Shown: in pieces, positions 1-6,996 of the stretch
How the letters are laid out: each line of letters begins with the position of its first letter
Numbering within the stretch: the first letter of the stretch is position 1
Source: JAIOPA01 sp036522895
GTDB lineage: Bacteria; Eisenbacteria; RBG-16-71-46
DNA: 17,120 nucleotides
Direction: 5' to 3'
Assembly: GCA_036522895.1 (NCBI GenBank)
Contig: DATDEX010000215.1
Span: 1-17,120, forward strand
Program-made: the position numbers and the translations under genes
The notes under the pieces: generated by a model
The model's input: only the letters and a program-made list of their open reading frames with translations
Told to the model about the DNA's origin: nothing
Database searches by the model: none

Positions 1-441
1 GCCGCGACGCGCGCGCTCGAGCTGGGACGCGCGGGGCGGCACGTGGAGAGCCTGCCGTGGTTCCGCCGCGCCGCGGAGGGGGGCGGCTGGGCGGAGCACT
101 GGAACTACGGCGCGGCGCTCAACAACGCCTCGCTCGAGGTCTGGTCCCGCTCGGGCGTGGTGACGTCGGCGACTCGCTCCGCGATCGAGCGGCTGGAGCT
201 CGTGCGCGGTGCGCTGGCCGAGCTCGAGCTCGCGGATCGCGCGGCGCCGGACGACGCCTCGCGCGCGCGCGTCGCGATCGCACGCGCGCAGGTGCTCGAG
301 CGCTGGGGCTTCCCGGTCGAGGCGCTCGCGGCCTGGCGGCGCGCCCGCGATCTCGATCCGGGCTCGCCGCTCGCGAGTCGTGGCGAGGCGGAGTGTCTGG
401 CGGCACTGCGCGGGGAGCGCGCGGGGCCCGCGACGCGCTGA
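1..441 (+). CDS. TPR-like protein, C-terminal part (5' end outside window)
   Basis: The reading frame is open from the first base of the window and stops with TGA at 439-441, so the true start lies upstream; the GTG at 43 is only an internal candidate. About 146 residues are visible. They are helical, rich in Ala, Arg and Leu, and show tetratricopeptide-like spacing: a segment around 'WFRRAAEGGGWAEHWNYGAAL', and a C-terminal one with 'GFPVEALAAWRRARDLDP', where the Ala/Tyr-Asp-Pro pattern is typical of TPR helix B. TPR proteins are protein-interaction scaffolds and no enzyme motif is visible. It converges on the minus-strand HTH gene with 79 bp between the stops, so it is unlikely to share regulation with the cytochrome locus. 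The TPR assignment rests on helix pattern only. Confidence 0.6.
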   Translation, partial: AATRALELGRAGRHVESLPWFRRAAEGGGWAEHWNYGAALNNASLEVWSRSGVVTSATRSAIERLELVRGALAELELADRAAPDDASRARVAIARAQVLERWGFPVEALAAWRRARDLDPGSPLASRGEAECLAALRGERAGPATR

Positions 442-520
442 ATCGCGCCGGCGATCGGGGGCCATCAGGAACCGCGACGGATCCCCTCGCATCGAGCCCA
501 TGGCCAAGGACTTCGCCCGC

Positions 521-766
521 TCAACTCTCCCGCTCGTCCACTTCGGGCTCGCGCAAGTGCCTGAACCCCGAATCCTCGCTCAGCATCTGCTCGTCGAGCC
601 AGCGGTCGAGGATGCTCTTCCGGAAGCGCCACTCCTTGCCCAGCTTGACCGCGGGGATGCGCCGCTCCTGCGCCCACTTGTAGATGGTCTGCGGCTTCAA
701 GCGCAGGTAGTGCGCCACCTCCTCGAGCGTGAGGATCTCGTGATCGGGGCCGTCCGGTGCGCTCAT
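521..766 (-). CDS. Excisionase-type (MerR-like) helix-turn-helix DNA-binding protein
   Basis: This 81-residue protein starts at ATG 766-764 on the minus strand. Residues 11-57 carry the excisionase/MerR-like winged HTH pattern: 'LTLEEVAHYLRLKPQTIYKW' forms the HTH, followed by 'RIPAVKLGKEWRF' and 'ILDRWL', the usual wing and final helix. Domains of this kind bind DNA, and despite the name many are not phage proteins. No integrase, att site or other phage gene is visible. The start codon overlaps the stop of the upstream membrane-protein gene as ATGA, implying translational coupling and joint function with it. The C-terminal 20 residues are acidic and lack a recognisable motif. Its DNA target is unknown. 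A local regulatory role at the ccmF/cytochrome intergenic region is a guess from proximity. Confidence 0.85.
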   Translation of the reverse strand: MSAPDGPDHEILTLEEVAHYLRLKPQTIYKWAQERRIPAVKLGKEWRFRKSILDRWLDEQMLSEDSGFRHLREPEVDERES

Positions 767-1590
767 CGTCCGGGAGCGTGGGTGCTGTCGGAAACCGGGG
801 GCTTGCCGAGCTCGAACAGGTCTCGTTCGTCGACATGGGGCACGGGCGAATCGTCGACGGGCTTGCCCTCGCCGTGCGACAGCTTCTGCAGCGAGTAGAT
901 GATCGCCGTGTAGAAGTTGCCCTCGCTGTGGCGGAAGAGCTGGAACGGCTGGCCGCGATCGCCCACGAACGGCTGCAGGTTCCAGGCCATCTGGATGCCG
1001 ACGAACGCGAACAACACGGCCCACACCTTCATGATCGTCATTGCCTTCTTCGGGTACACGCCGCGCTTCTCGCACGCGAACGCGAGCCCCTCGTGCAGCA
1101 CCGCCATGCCGACGAGGCCGGCGCCGAGCACGAGCACGACGTGCAGCAGCGTGAGGAAGTAGTAGTTCGCCCCGGTGAGGAGGAAGAAGGCCGTGACCGG
1201 GACGACCGCGGCGAGCACGATCGCGCTCAGTGAGAGCGCGCCGAGCACGAGCGCCAGCACCTGCGCGAGCCGCAGGCGCGAGCCGACGAGGACCTGGATC
1301 ACGAAGAAGCCGGGAAAGCAGATCGCCAGCGTGCCGAGAAACAAGAGCGGCAATTTGATCGCGGCCGAGAGCGCTTGCACCGGCCCGGCGTACGCGCCCG
1401 CGGCGGCGCCGTAGAGCGCGCACAGCGCGAGCAGCGTGCCGAGCGAGTAGATGAGCTTGGGGGCGAGGCCTTCGCCCTCGGCGACCTCGCCGTAGAACTG
1501 TTCGCGGTCGCTCAAGATCAGGGCGACGAAGCGCCCGAAGCCGGAGCCCGGTCCGGCGGCGTCGGCCGGTCGGGTGGGTGCGGTGGTCAT
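763..1590 (-). CDS. Polytopic inner-membrane protein (Yip1-like type)
   Basis: This 275-residue protein starts with ATG at 1590-1588, preceded by AGGAGG eight bases upstream. Hydrophobic segments lie at about residues 46-66, 78-101, 108-140 (probably two spans), 142-166 and 186-205, giving five or six membrane spans. A conserved-looking motif follows the last span, 'WNLQPFVGDRGQPFQLFR' (203-220). I associate this with bacterial Yip1-like or 'actin-binding WH2'-labelled membrane proteins, but no biochemical role is established for them. The roughly 45-residue hydrophilic tail (235-275) contains no domain I recognise. The gene lies 68 bp after ccmF and is coupled by ATGA to the HTH gene, so the three probably form one transcript. 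A role in the membrane step of cytochrome biogenesis is possible from context only. Confidence 0.7.
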   Translation of the reverse strand: MTTAPTRPADAAGPGSGFGRFVALILSDREQFYGEVAEGEGLAPKLIYSLGTLLALCALYGAAAGAYAGPVQALSAAIKLPLLFLGTLAICFPGFFVIQVLVGSRLRLAQVLALVLGALSLSAIVLAAVVPVTAFFLLTGANYYFLTLLHVVLVLGAGLVGMAVLHEGLAFACEKRGVYPKKAMTIMKVWAVLFAFVGIQMAWNLQPFVGDRGQPFQLFRHSEGNFYTAIIYSLQKLSHGEGKPVDDSPVPHVDERDLFELGKPPVSDSTHAPGR

Positions 1591-1658
1591 CGTGCGGCCC
1601 TCCTGTGATGAGGATCCTGCCCCAGATCGGGCCGCCAGTCAACGTTTATTATTGTTTG

Positions 1659-3854
1659 TTACTGTTTGATCTGATTTGCGACCCCGGCCGCGGCTACCGC
1701 CATAGCCCTCGCCCGCGGCGCGCGCTCGGCCGCCCGCCGGATCCCCGCCACGACCGAGCCCAGCACGGTGAGGAGCGCGCCGAGCCAGACCAGGTTGATG
1801 AGCGGCTTGGTGCTCAGGTCGACGAGCGCCACCGAGTGCGACACCGCGGACGGCAGCCCGACCGCGACGCGACCGCCATCGGCATCGATCCGCGCGAGCG
1901 AGAGCGCCTCGCCGCCGCCCAGGTCGGCATCGATGGGCTCGCGGCCGCTCGCGTTCACGCGCAGCGCCGGGCTCACGCGCGTGATCGCCTCTCCGCGGCG
2001 CACCGCGATGTCCGCGTACACCATCATCGCCTCGGCGCCCGGCTCCATCCGGAAACCGGCAAACGTGTAGCCGGTGCCGGCAACGACGGATTCCTGGCCC
2101 TTCGCGAGCCACACCGGCTCGGAGCGCCCGGCATGCCGATGCACCTCGATGGGGGAGAGGTAGAGCTCGCCGCGCCGCGCGATCGCGGGCTTCCGCACGT
2201 CGCCGTCGCCCTGCGGCGAGGGGAAGAGCCGGGGGCGGGCGTCGAGCGAGAACCCCGGCTGCTCGACGTGGATCTTGAGCATCCGCTGCCCGCCGCGATC
2301 CAGCTCCTCGCCCTGGTAGGTGAGCGTGTAGCCGAGCGAGTGCACCGCTTCGCCCTCGGCGAGCTGCAACCGCTCCGATTTGCCGAACGATGCCGAGAGC
2401 ACCATCCCGAGCACCATGACCGCGATCCCGGCGTGGGCCAGGTAGCCGGCGCCGTAAGCCCAGCCGCGACGGAAGAGTCGCACGGTCATCACCGCGTTCA
2501 TCGCGAGTGCCAGGCCGCTCATCGCGACGAGCGCCAGGTGGCCCAGGTCACGCATGCCGGCGAACGCGGCGACCGCGGTCGCGATGACGCACACGCCGAG
2601 CGCGGGCCCCAGCGTCTTCAACCACGAGAGGCCGAGCTGGCGCGACCAGCGGAGCGCCGGGGCGAACCCCATGAGCAGCACGATCGCGATCCCCATCGGC
2701 ACGCCGACGAGCGTGTAGAAGCTCGGCTGTACGCCGGCCGGCTTTCCAGCGAGGCTCGTGAGGAGCGGCGCCGTGGTTCCGAACGCGACCAGCGTCGCGA
2801 GCACGAGCACGGTCACGAGTCCCAGCCACAGCGCGGATTCGCGCGCGAGGCTCAGCCAGTTCGCGGTCCCGCTCTCGATCGAGCGCCAGCGCCAGGCGAG
2901 GAGTGCGGCGCCGATGCCCATCGCCACCACGAGGAACGTGGTGAGCGGCGTGTTCAGGCCGCTGTCGGCGAACGAGTGAACGGAGAAGTTCTGGAGCACG
3001 CCGCTGCGCGTGAGGTAGGTCCCGCCGAGCACGGTTCCCCAGCCGATCACCGCGAGCAACAGGTTCGTGCGCACCGCGGCGCGCGTCGCGCGCTGAATGA
3101 GCAGGCCGTGAAGCAGCGCCACCGCGAGGAGCCACGGGATGAGCGAGGCATTCTCGACCGGATCCCAGCCCCAGAAGCCGCCCCAGCCGAGCACCCGATA
3201 GGCCCAGATGCCGCCGAGCGCGATCCCGGTGCCGAGCGTCACCACCGCGAACAGGGTCCATGGCCACACCATGCGATTCCAGTCCGCGTAGCTCTTGCGC
3301 GCGAGCGCGGCCGCTGCCAGCGCGAACGGGATCGCCATCGTGGCGTAGCCGAGGAACAGCACCGGCGGATGGACGACCATCCACGGATCCTCGAGCAGCG
3401 GGTTCAGTCCCTGGCCATCGAGCGGCGCCACCGCGCGCTGCGCGAACGGCGTCCGGAACACCACGAGCATGACGAGGAACGACTGCATGAGCGAGACGAA
3501 GAACAGCGCCGGCCTGGCGAGGCTTCCGGGCTGGCGGAGCAATGCCAGCCCCAGCAATCCCCCGAGCGCCGCCCAGAGGAGGATGCTTCCTTCCTGGCCC
3601 GCCCACGAGGCCGCGAGCGCCATCTCCGGCGACAGCGATCGCGAGCTGTACTGGGCGACGTAGGCGTAGTCGAAGCGGTGGGTGACGAAGAGCTGCCAGA
3701 GCGTCGCAGCCGCGCCGAGGAGCGCGAGCGCGTGGACCGAGAAGAGCACGGGCGCCGCGGCGAGCTTCCGGCCGCGGAGCGCGGGCACGTACGCGAGCGT
3801 GGAGGCGAGCGCGGTGAAGAGCGCCACGAGGACCAGCGTTCCGCCTAGGTTCAA
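1659..3854 (-). CDS. ccmF: Cytochrome c-type biogenesis protein CcmF (haem lyase subunit)
   Basis: CcmF is the haem lyase core of the System I (Ccm) pathway and attaches haem from holo-CcmE to CXXCH motifs in the periplasm. The 731-residue product shows the family hallmarks: 'WAGQEGSILLW' (84-94), the tryptophan-rich WWD segment 'GWGGFWGWDPVENASLIPWL' (223-242), and four histidines in the contexts of those known in E. coli CcmF: H162 (VHPP), H249 (LLHG), H293 (SVHSF) and H474 (LAHAG). Many membrane spans are present, with a periplasmic domain at about 490-680 before the last span (688-704). It is longer than the E. coli protein (about 650). The start is TTG at 3854-3852 behind a purine-rich stretch; no better in-frame ATG is seen. 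No other ccm gene is visible. It reads divergently from the cytochrome cluster, whose roughly 58 haem sites would need it. Confidence 0.93.
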   Translation of the reverse strand: MNLGGTLVLVALFTALASTLAYVPALRGRKLAAAPVLFSVHALALLGAAATLWQLFVTHRFDYAYVAQYSSRSLSPEMALAASWAGQEGSILLWAALGGLLGLALLRQPGSLARPALFFVSLMQSFLVMLVVFRTPFAQRAVAPLDGQGLNPLLEDPWMVVHPPVLFLGYATMAIPFALAAAALARKSYADWNRMVWPWTLFAVVTLGTGIALGGIWAYRVLGWGGFWGWDPVENASLIPWLLAVALLHGLLIQRATRAAVRTNLLLAVIGWGTVLGGTYLTRSGVLQNFSVHSFADSGLNTPLTTFLVVAMGIGAALLAWRWRSIESGTANWLSLARESALWLGLVTVLVLATLVAFGTTAPLLTSLAGKPAGVQPSFYTLVGVPMGIAIVLLMGFAPALRWSRQLGLSWLKTLGPALGVCVIATAVAAFAGMRDLGHLALVAMSGLALAMNAVMTVRLFRRGWAYGAGYLAHAGIAVMVLGMVLSASFGKSERLQLAEGEAVHSLGYTLTYQGEELDRGGQRMLKIHVEQPGFSLDARPRLFPSPQGDGDVRKPAIARRGELYLSPIEVHRHAGRSEPVWLAKGQESVVAGTGYTFAGFRMEPGAEAMMVYADIAVRRGEAITRVSPALRVNASGREPIDADLGGGEALSLARIDADGGRVAVGLPSAVSHSVALVDLSTKPLINLVWLGALLTVLGSVVAGIRRAAERAPRARAMAVAAAGVANQIKQ

Positions 3855-3954
3855 GAGCCTCTTCCCCCGGGGGAGGTGATGAGCAGTTCAGGGCCGGAGG
3901 GCGGCACGCGCTGCTGGCGGGACCTCCGGCGCGGCTCGATACCGCGACTCGTCG

Positions 3955-4057
3955 GAGCAACTCTCAAGAGCAACTCTCGAGAGCAACTCTCGAGAGCAAC
4001 TCTCGAGAGCAACACACAAGAGCAACACTCAAGAGCAACTCCGCAAGAGCAACTCCC
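3955..4057. repeat. 13-bp tandem repeat array (about 8 units)
   Basis: The unit is GAGCAACTCTCGA. Units start at 3955, 3968, 3981, 3994, 4007, 4020, 4033 (14 bp) and 4047 (partial). Units 2-4 are identical; the outer ones differ mainly in the last six bases (e.g. CTCTCAA, CACACAA, CTCCGCAA). Each junction between identical units makes a 10-bp perfect palindrome CTCTCGAGAG, at 3974-3983, 3987-3996 and 4000-4009. The array sits about 100 bp upstream of the ccmF start and 500 bp before the NHL gene. It could be a variable-number tandem repeat or a cluster of protein-binding sites. Confidence 0.95.
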
Positions 4058-4078
4058 ATGCCCTAGGGCGACGGGCGG

Positions 4079-4101
4079 CCGCGGCGCGGCGGCCGCCGCG
4101 G
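4079..4101. repeat. G/C-only inverted repeat
   Basis: CCGCGGCG (4079-4086) and its exact reverse complement CGCCGCGG (4094-4101) flank a 7-base loop. The segment consists of G and C only and lies just after the 13-bp repeat array. It could fold as a hairpin in either transcript, but such runs occur by chance in DNA of this composition, and no T-tract follows. Confidence 0.4.
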
Positions 4102-4313
4102 AGCTTCCGGCTTCGCGCGCCACGCGATACCGGCGAATCGCGGTCCCGCTCGCGTGCCCGTGGTCGCGCCCCTACTCCCGAGGGACCGGTCCCTGACCTG
4201 ACATTCTGTCCAAGTCCCGCTCTAGCTTGTCATACCAGCTCTTGGGAGGGTTCCGGGTCGACAACCGCGCGTCCCGTCGAGCCTTGGCGCACGAGGGAGC
4301 CTCACGGGCCAGT

Positions 4314-4345
4314 CTGTCAGTAGATCCACGTACCTTCTCTGACAG
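4314..4345. promoter_or_regulatory. Dyad CTGTCAG-N18-CTGACAG
   Basis: A perfect 7-bp inverted repeat: CTGTCAG at 4314-4320 and CTGACAG at 4339-4345, separated by 18 bases. The same half-site (6 of 7 bases on one arm) recurs as a dyad with a 12-base spacer at 15411-15436, before the Rieske gene. The differing spacers argue against one rigid dimer operator. It is a candidate only. Confidence 0.3.
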
Positions 4346-4462
4346 CATGGCATGAAGGCCCATGTGTTCCGACGCGTGTGCGCGCTCGGAGGCTGCGCGC
4401 TAACCATCAGCGGCCTATCGACTTGTCGCGCTCTCTCTGAGCTTTGCCAAGTCGGTTCCTGG

Positions 4463-4480
4463 CCGGCATGGGGCTTGCCC
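4463..4480 (+). promoter_or_regulatory. Putative sigma-54 (RpoN) promoter, -24/-12 type
   Basis: The sequence CCGGCATGGGGCTTGCCC contains GGCATG, four bases, then TTGC. This matches the family consensus TGGCAYG-N4-TTGC at all positions except the leading T. The invariant GG (4465-4466) and GC (4477-4478) are exactly 12 bases apart. Transcription would begin near 4490, about 70 bp before the NHL gene start at 4563. Sigma-54 promoters need an ATP-driven activator bound upstream, and the preceding intergenic DNA has room for one. It overlaps TTGCC-CTA-GGCAA (4475-4487), a small inverted repeat. Confidence 0.6.
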
Positions 4481-4562
4481 TAGGCAATCAGTAAGTCGCT
4501 GCGCGACTGCGCGCAGCCGCTCCTGATGCGCGTGGACCGCAGCCAAGACGAGGGCAACGCTG

Positions 4563-5609
4563 ATGGTGCCTCAGGCCGCCGATCGGAACTCGAAGCCACG
4601 GAACGACGAGCCGGACATTTCGTCCTGCCGCCGCGACCCGGTTTCGAGCCCCCGACCGAGCCGTCGAGTCTCCGGGTGGGCTGCCGGGCTGGCCGTTTCC
4701 CTGGCCTGCGCCCTCTGGCTCGCGGGCGCCCCGACGGTCGCGCTCGCGGCGGCGGTCGATCGACTGGCGGTCATCTACGGGCCGGCGCTCGGGGTGCCGT
4801 TCCACGAGCCGATGGGGATCGCGATCGACTCCCGCCGGGGCGAAGTGCTGGTCGCGGACACCGGCGAGGGCCGGATCGAGATCTACGGGCTGAAGGGGCG
4901 GCTGCACGCGCACTTCAACCACCGGGTGCGCACGGTCGACGGGCGCGTGCTTCGCGGCCAGCCGGCCCAGCTCCTGATCGATCCCGCCGGGCGCACGCTC
5001 GTGGTCGACAAGCTCGCCTCCTACGTCGACGTCCTCGACTTCCGCGGCCGCAGCTTCGCGCACCTCGACCTGGCGCGGCCCGCGGCGGGATGTCCGGCAT
5101 CGAGCGGCGTCGCGGGCGTCACGGTGGCGCCGAGCGGCGACATCTTCGTCGCCTCGGCCGGCGACAGCGCGCGCGTCTACCGGTTCGACGCCCGCTACCG
5201 GCCGCTCGGCTGCTGGAGCATGACGGAAAAGGGCGGCGCGCTCAGCGGTATCCGGGGCATCGCGGCGCTTCCCGACGAGCGGCTGGTCGTCACGTTCGGC
5301 GCGAACAAGACCGTCGTGCGGATCTTCCAGCCGACGGGCGAGTTCGTGAGGGGCTTCGGCGCCCACGAAGTCGGCCCGGGCAATTTTTCGAACCCGTCCG
5401 GCATCGCGGTGACCACGGATGCGCGGATCTGGGTGAGCGACGAGATCCGCCAGTCGGTCCAGGTGTTCGACACCACGGGTGCCTTCCTCGGCGGGCTCGA
5501 AGGCGCGCACGAATTCCTCTATCCCAGCGCACTCGCGACGGACGGCCGGGAGCTTCTCGCCGTTGCCGAGCGCGTGGGCAATCGATACCAGCTTCTGAAG
5601 CTCCGTTGA
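4563..5609 (+). CDS. Secreted NHL-repeat beta-propeller protein
   Basis: This 348-residue protein has a basic N-terminal stretch followed by a hydrophobic segment (about 37-62) ending in ALAAA, consistent with export; the n-region is unusually long, so the real start could be further in. The rest is built of NHL-type blades, e.g. 'EPMGIAIDSRRGEVLVADTG' (82-101), a blade near 276-311 with 'NPSGIAVTTDARIWVSDE', and a final one with 'YPSALATDGRELLAVAE'. NHL propellers are protein- or ligand-binding platforms and no catalytic residues are evident. The gene opens the cluster, 131 bp before the OmcS-like gene. From memory, NHL-repeat genes also sit beside omcS in Geobacter sulfurreducens, so a role in filament assembly, export or surface attachment is plausible but unproven. 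The ATG at 4563 has a weak GAGGG eight bases before it. Confidence 0.85.
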   Translation: MVPQAADRNSKPRNDEPDISSCRRDPVSSPRPSRRVSGWAAGLAVSLACALWLAGAPTVALAAAVDRLAVIYGPALGVPFHEPMGIAIDSRRGEVLVADTGEGRIEIYGLKGRLHAHFNHRVRTVDGRVLRGQPAQLLIDPAGRTLVVDKLASYVDVLDFRGRSFAHLDLARPAAGCPASSGVAGVTVAPSGDIFVASAGDSARVYRFDARYRPLGCWSMTEKGGALSGIRGIAALPDERLVVTFGANKTVVRIFQPTGEFVRGFGAHEVGPGNFSNPSGIAVTTDARIWVSDEIRQSVQVFDTTGAFLGGLEGAHEFLYPSALATDGRELLAVAERVGNRYQLLKLR

Positions 5610-5628
5610 TCGCAATCGGTAGATCGTC

Positions 5629-5644
5629 AAGGAGAGAAACGATG
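5629..5644 (+). promoter_or_regulatory. Alternative in-frame ribosome-binding site and start for the OmcS-like gene
   Basis: AAGGAGAG (5629-5636) is followed five bases later by ATG (5642-5644). The frame runs without a stop into the main start at 5741 and would add 33 residues, rich in His and Arg, before the signal peptide. The downstream start has an equally good site (AAAGGAG, 5727-5733) directly before a textbook signal peptide, so it is preferred. The upstream site could modulate translation of this gene. Confidence 0.45.
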
Positions 5645-5740
5645 CACACGCAAGACCCCCACGGCGACATGGGATTCCGAGGTGGACGAAACGCCATCGG
5701 CCGGATCGCTCATGCCGCAACTCACGAAAGGAGACGGCAT

Positions 5741-6946
5741 ATGAAGCGCCTGGTCTTCGCTCTGGCCATTCTGGCCACGGGGATCTGGGCTAGCAGTGCG
5801 CTCGCCCAGACTCACCTCAACTACCATTCCGGCACGCTGCTCATCTGCAGCGACTGTCATACGGCGCACGCCTCGCAGTCGCACGACAACGAGGATAGCC
5901 GTGGAGCGCCGTTCACGAACTCCACGAACCTCGGCACCAACGGCACGACTCACCTGCACCTGCTGCGGGGCGAGGTGAACGACCTCTGCCTGAGCTGCCA
6001 CAACGGCTCGAGCGGCGCGCCCGACGTGCTCGGCGCGAACACCGGCAAGTACAGCTCCGAGCTGCGCGAGGCCGGCGGTCTGAACGAGACCACGGATGAC
6101 GCCACGACGCAGGGGCACGGTCACACGCTGGGCTGGACGGGAACGATCCCCGGCTCGGACAACTCGACCGCGCCGACGAGCCTCGCGGGCACCGACGGGC
6201 TCGAGTGCACCATGTGCCACGCGCAGCACGGCAGCAACACCCAGTACCGTAACCTCATGAACCGCTCCGCGGACGTGCTCGGCGCCGCGAAGCCGATCAA
6301 CTTCACCGGCAAGAACGTCACGTTCGAGGTGGTCGCGAGCGCGTCCGCCGCCACGAACACCAAGGACGTCGCGGTCATCAGCCCGACGATGTCCGCTGAC
6401 GTCACGAACAGCGTGCACGACTTCAACCAGAAGGACATCCAGTTCGAGGAGCCGGACCAGACGAAGAGCGCGTACGGCGCCTGGTGTTCGACCTGCCACA
6501 CGAACTTCCACGGTGCGCCAGGCTCGACCCAGGTCGGCAGCATCGCGGGTGGCCGCGTTCAGTCGGGTGGGCAGGGCTACTTGCGGCACCCGACGGCGGG
6601 CGTCAACATCGGCGGCTCGACGACGGACAGCCTCACGTTCGTGACCTCACTCGCCAACTACCGTTCGACCGCGGCGCTGTCGCCGTTGGGCGCCGGGAAC
6701 GTGGCGAAGGTGATGGACGCGAACCACCTGTGGACCGGTGATGCCACGACGGACAAAACCATCTCGCCGTCGTGCTTCAGCTGCCACAAGGCGCATGGCA
6801 ACAACAATCCGTTCGGGCTTATCTTCATGGGCGGGGCGAGTTCGGGGGCCGTCACCGCGGCCACCGAGGAAGGCGACGGCGGAAGCTTCCGCTCCACGTG
6901 CCATCAGTGCCACGCGCAGGGCAAGGATCCGGCGCGTACCTTCTAA
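5741..6946 (+). CDS. OmcS-like hexahaem c-type cytochrome (probable extracellular filament subunit)
   Basis: The 401-residue precursor starts at ATG 5741, seven bases after AAAGGAG, and has a classical signal peptide cut after ALA (22/23). Six CXXCH haem sites lie at residues 36, 83, 156, 249, 345 and 387. Compared from memory with Geobacter OmcS, the order and contexts agree: 'YHSG' before haem 1, CSDCHTAH, LCLSCH, CTMCHAQHG, 'WCSTCHTNFH' (248-257) followed by LRHP (281-284), CFSCHKAHG, and a terminal CHQCHAQ. Haem number and length (OmcS also has six haems in about 430 residues) fit. OmcS polymerises into micrometre-long conducting filaments, and its His16, in the CHTMH context, ligates a haem of the neighbouring subunit; H43 here occupies that position. 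A second in-frame ATG with its own ribosome-binding site exists at 5642. Filament formation is inferred. Confidence 0.88.
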   Translation: MKRLVFALAILATGIWASSALAQTHLNYHSGTLLICSDCHTAHASQSHDNEDSRGAPFTNSTNLGTNGTTHLHLLRGEVNDLCLSCHNGSSGAPDVLGANTGKYSSELREAGGLNETTDDATTQGHGHTLGWTGTIPGSDNSTAPTSLAGTDGLECTMCHAQHGSNTQYRNLMNRSADVLGAAKPINFTGKNVTFEVVASASAATNTKDVAVISPTMSADVTNSVHDFNQKDIQFEEPDQTKSAYGAWCSTCHTNFHGAPGSTQVGSIAGGRVQSGGQGYLRHPTAGVNIGGSTTDSLTFVTSLANYRSTAALSPLGAGNVAKVMDANHLWTGDATTDKTISPSCFSCHKAHGNNNPFGLIFMGGASSGAVTAATEEGDGGSFRSTCHQCHAQGKDPARTF

Positions 6947-6996
6947 TTGGTCACGTTCTGTCCCGGGAGGGCGGCATCGCTCCGGGTTCACGGCGG

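Larger units (their letters stand above)
3855..4562. other. Divergent intergenic region, 708 bp, no convincing gene
   Basis: This stretch separates ccmF (minus) from the NHL/cytochrome cluster (plus). It holds the 13-bp tandem repeat (3955-4057), a G/C-only hairpin-capable segment (4079-4101), a visibly less GC-rich stretch from about 4195 to 4460, dyads built on CTGTCAG/CTGACAG (4314-4345), and a sigma-54-type promoter (4463-4480). Short open frames exist on both strands, including a 106-residue frame across the repeats and a 63-residue minus-strand frame at 4172-4363. Their compositions follow the repeats or lack family features, so they are not called. The region most probably carries the control elements for both directions. 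Confidence 0.6.

Noticed and set aside
442..520. Bidirectional terminator between the convergent TPR and HTH genes
   Set aside because: No convincing stem with T-tract could be found in the 79-bp gap.
521..766. Phage or integrative-element excisionase
   Set aside because: Only the HTH domain supports it; there is no integrase, attachment site, tRNA or other phage gene in the window.
1578..3848. 756-codon open frame on the plus strand opposite ccmF
   Set aside because: Its product is a low-complexity Arg/Glu/His/Ala-rich string with no domain, as expected antisense to a GC-rich gene; ccmF on the other strand carries clear family motifs.
3955..4057. CRISPR array
   Set aside because: Units are 13 bp and directly abutting with no spacers, and no cas genes are nearby.
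3876..4196. 106-codon plus-strand frame with a good GGAGG before ATG 3879
   Set aside because: Most of it translates the 13-bp repeats, the rest is compositionally random, and it begins within the ccmF leader on the opposite strand; the GGAGG is probably coincidental.
4172..4363. 63-codon minus-strand frame in the intergenic region
   Set aside because: Charged, with no recognisable family and no clear ribosome-binding site; possibly a remnant of a mobile gene but too weak to call.
4526..5740. Upstream extension of the OmcS-like frame back to 4526
   Set aside because: The open frame continues over the NHL gene in another frame as an Arg-rich shadow; the signal peptide and ribosome-binding site fix the start at 5741.
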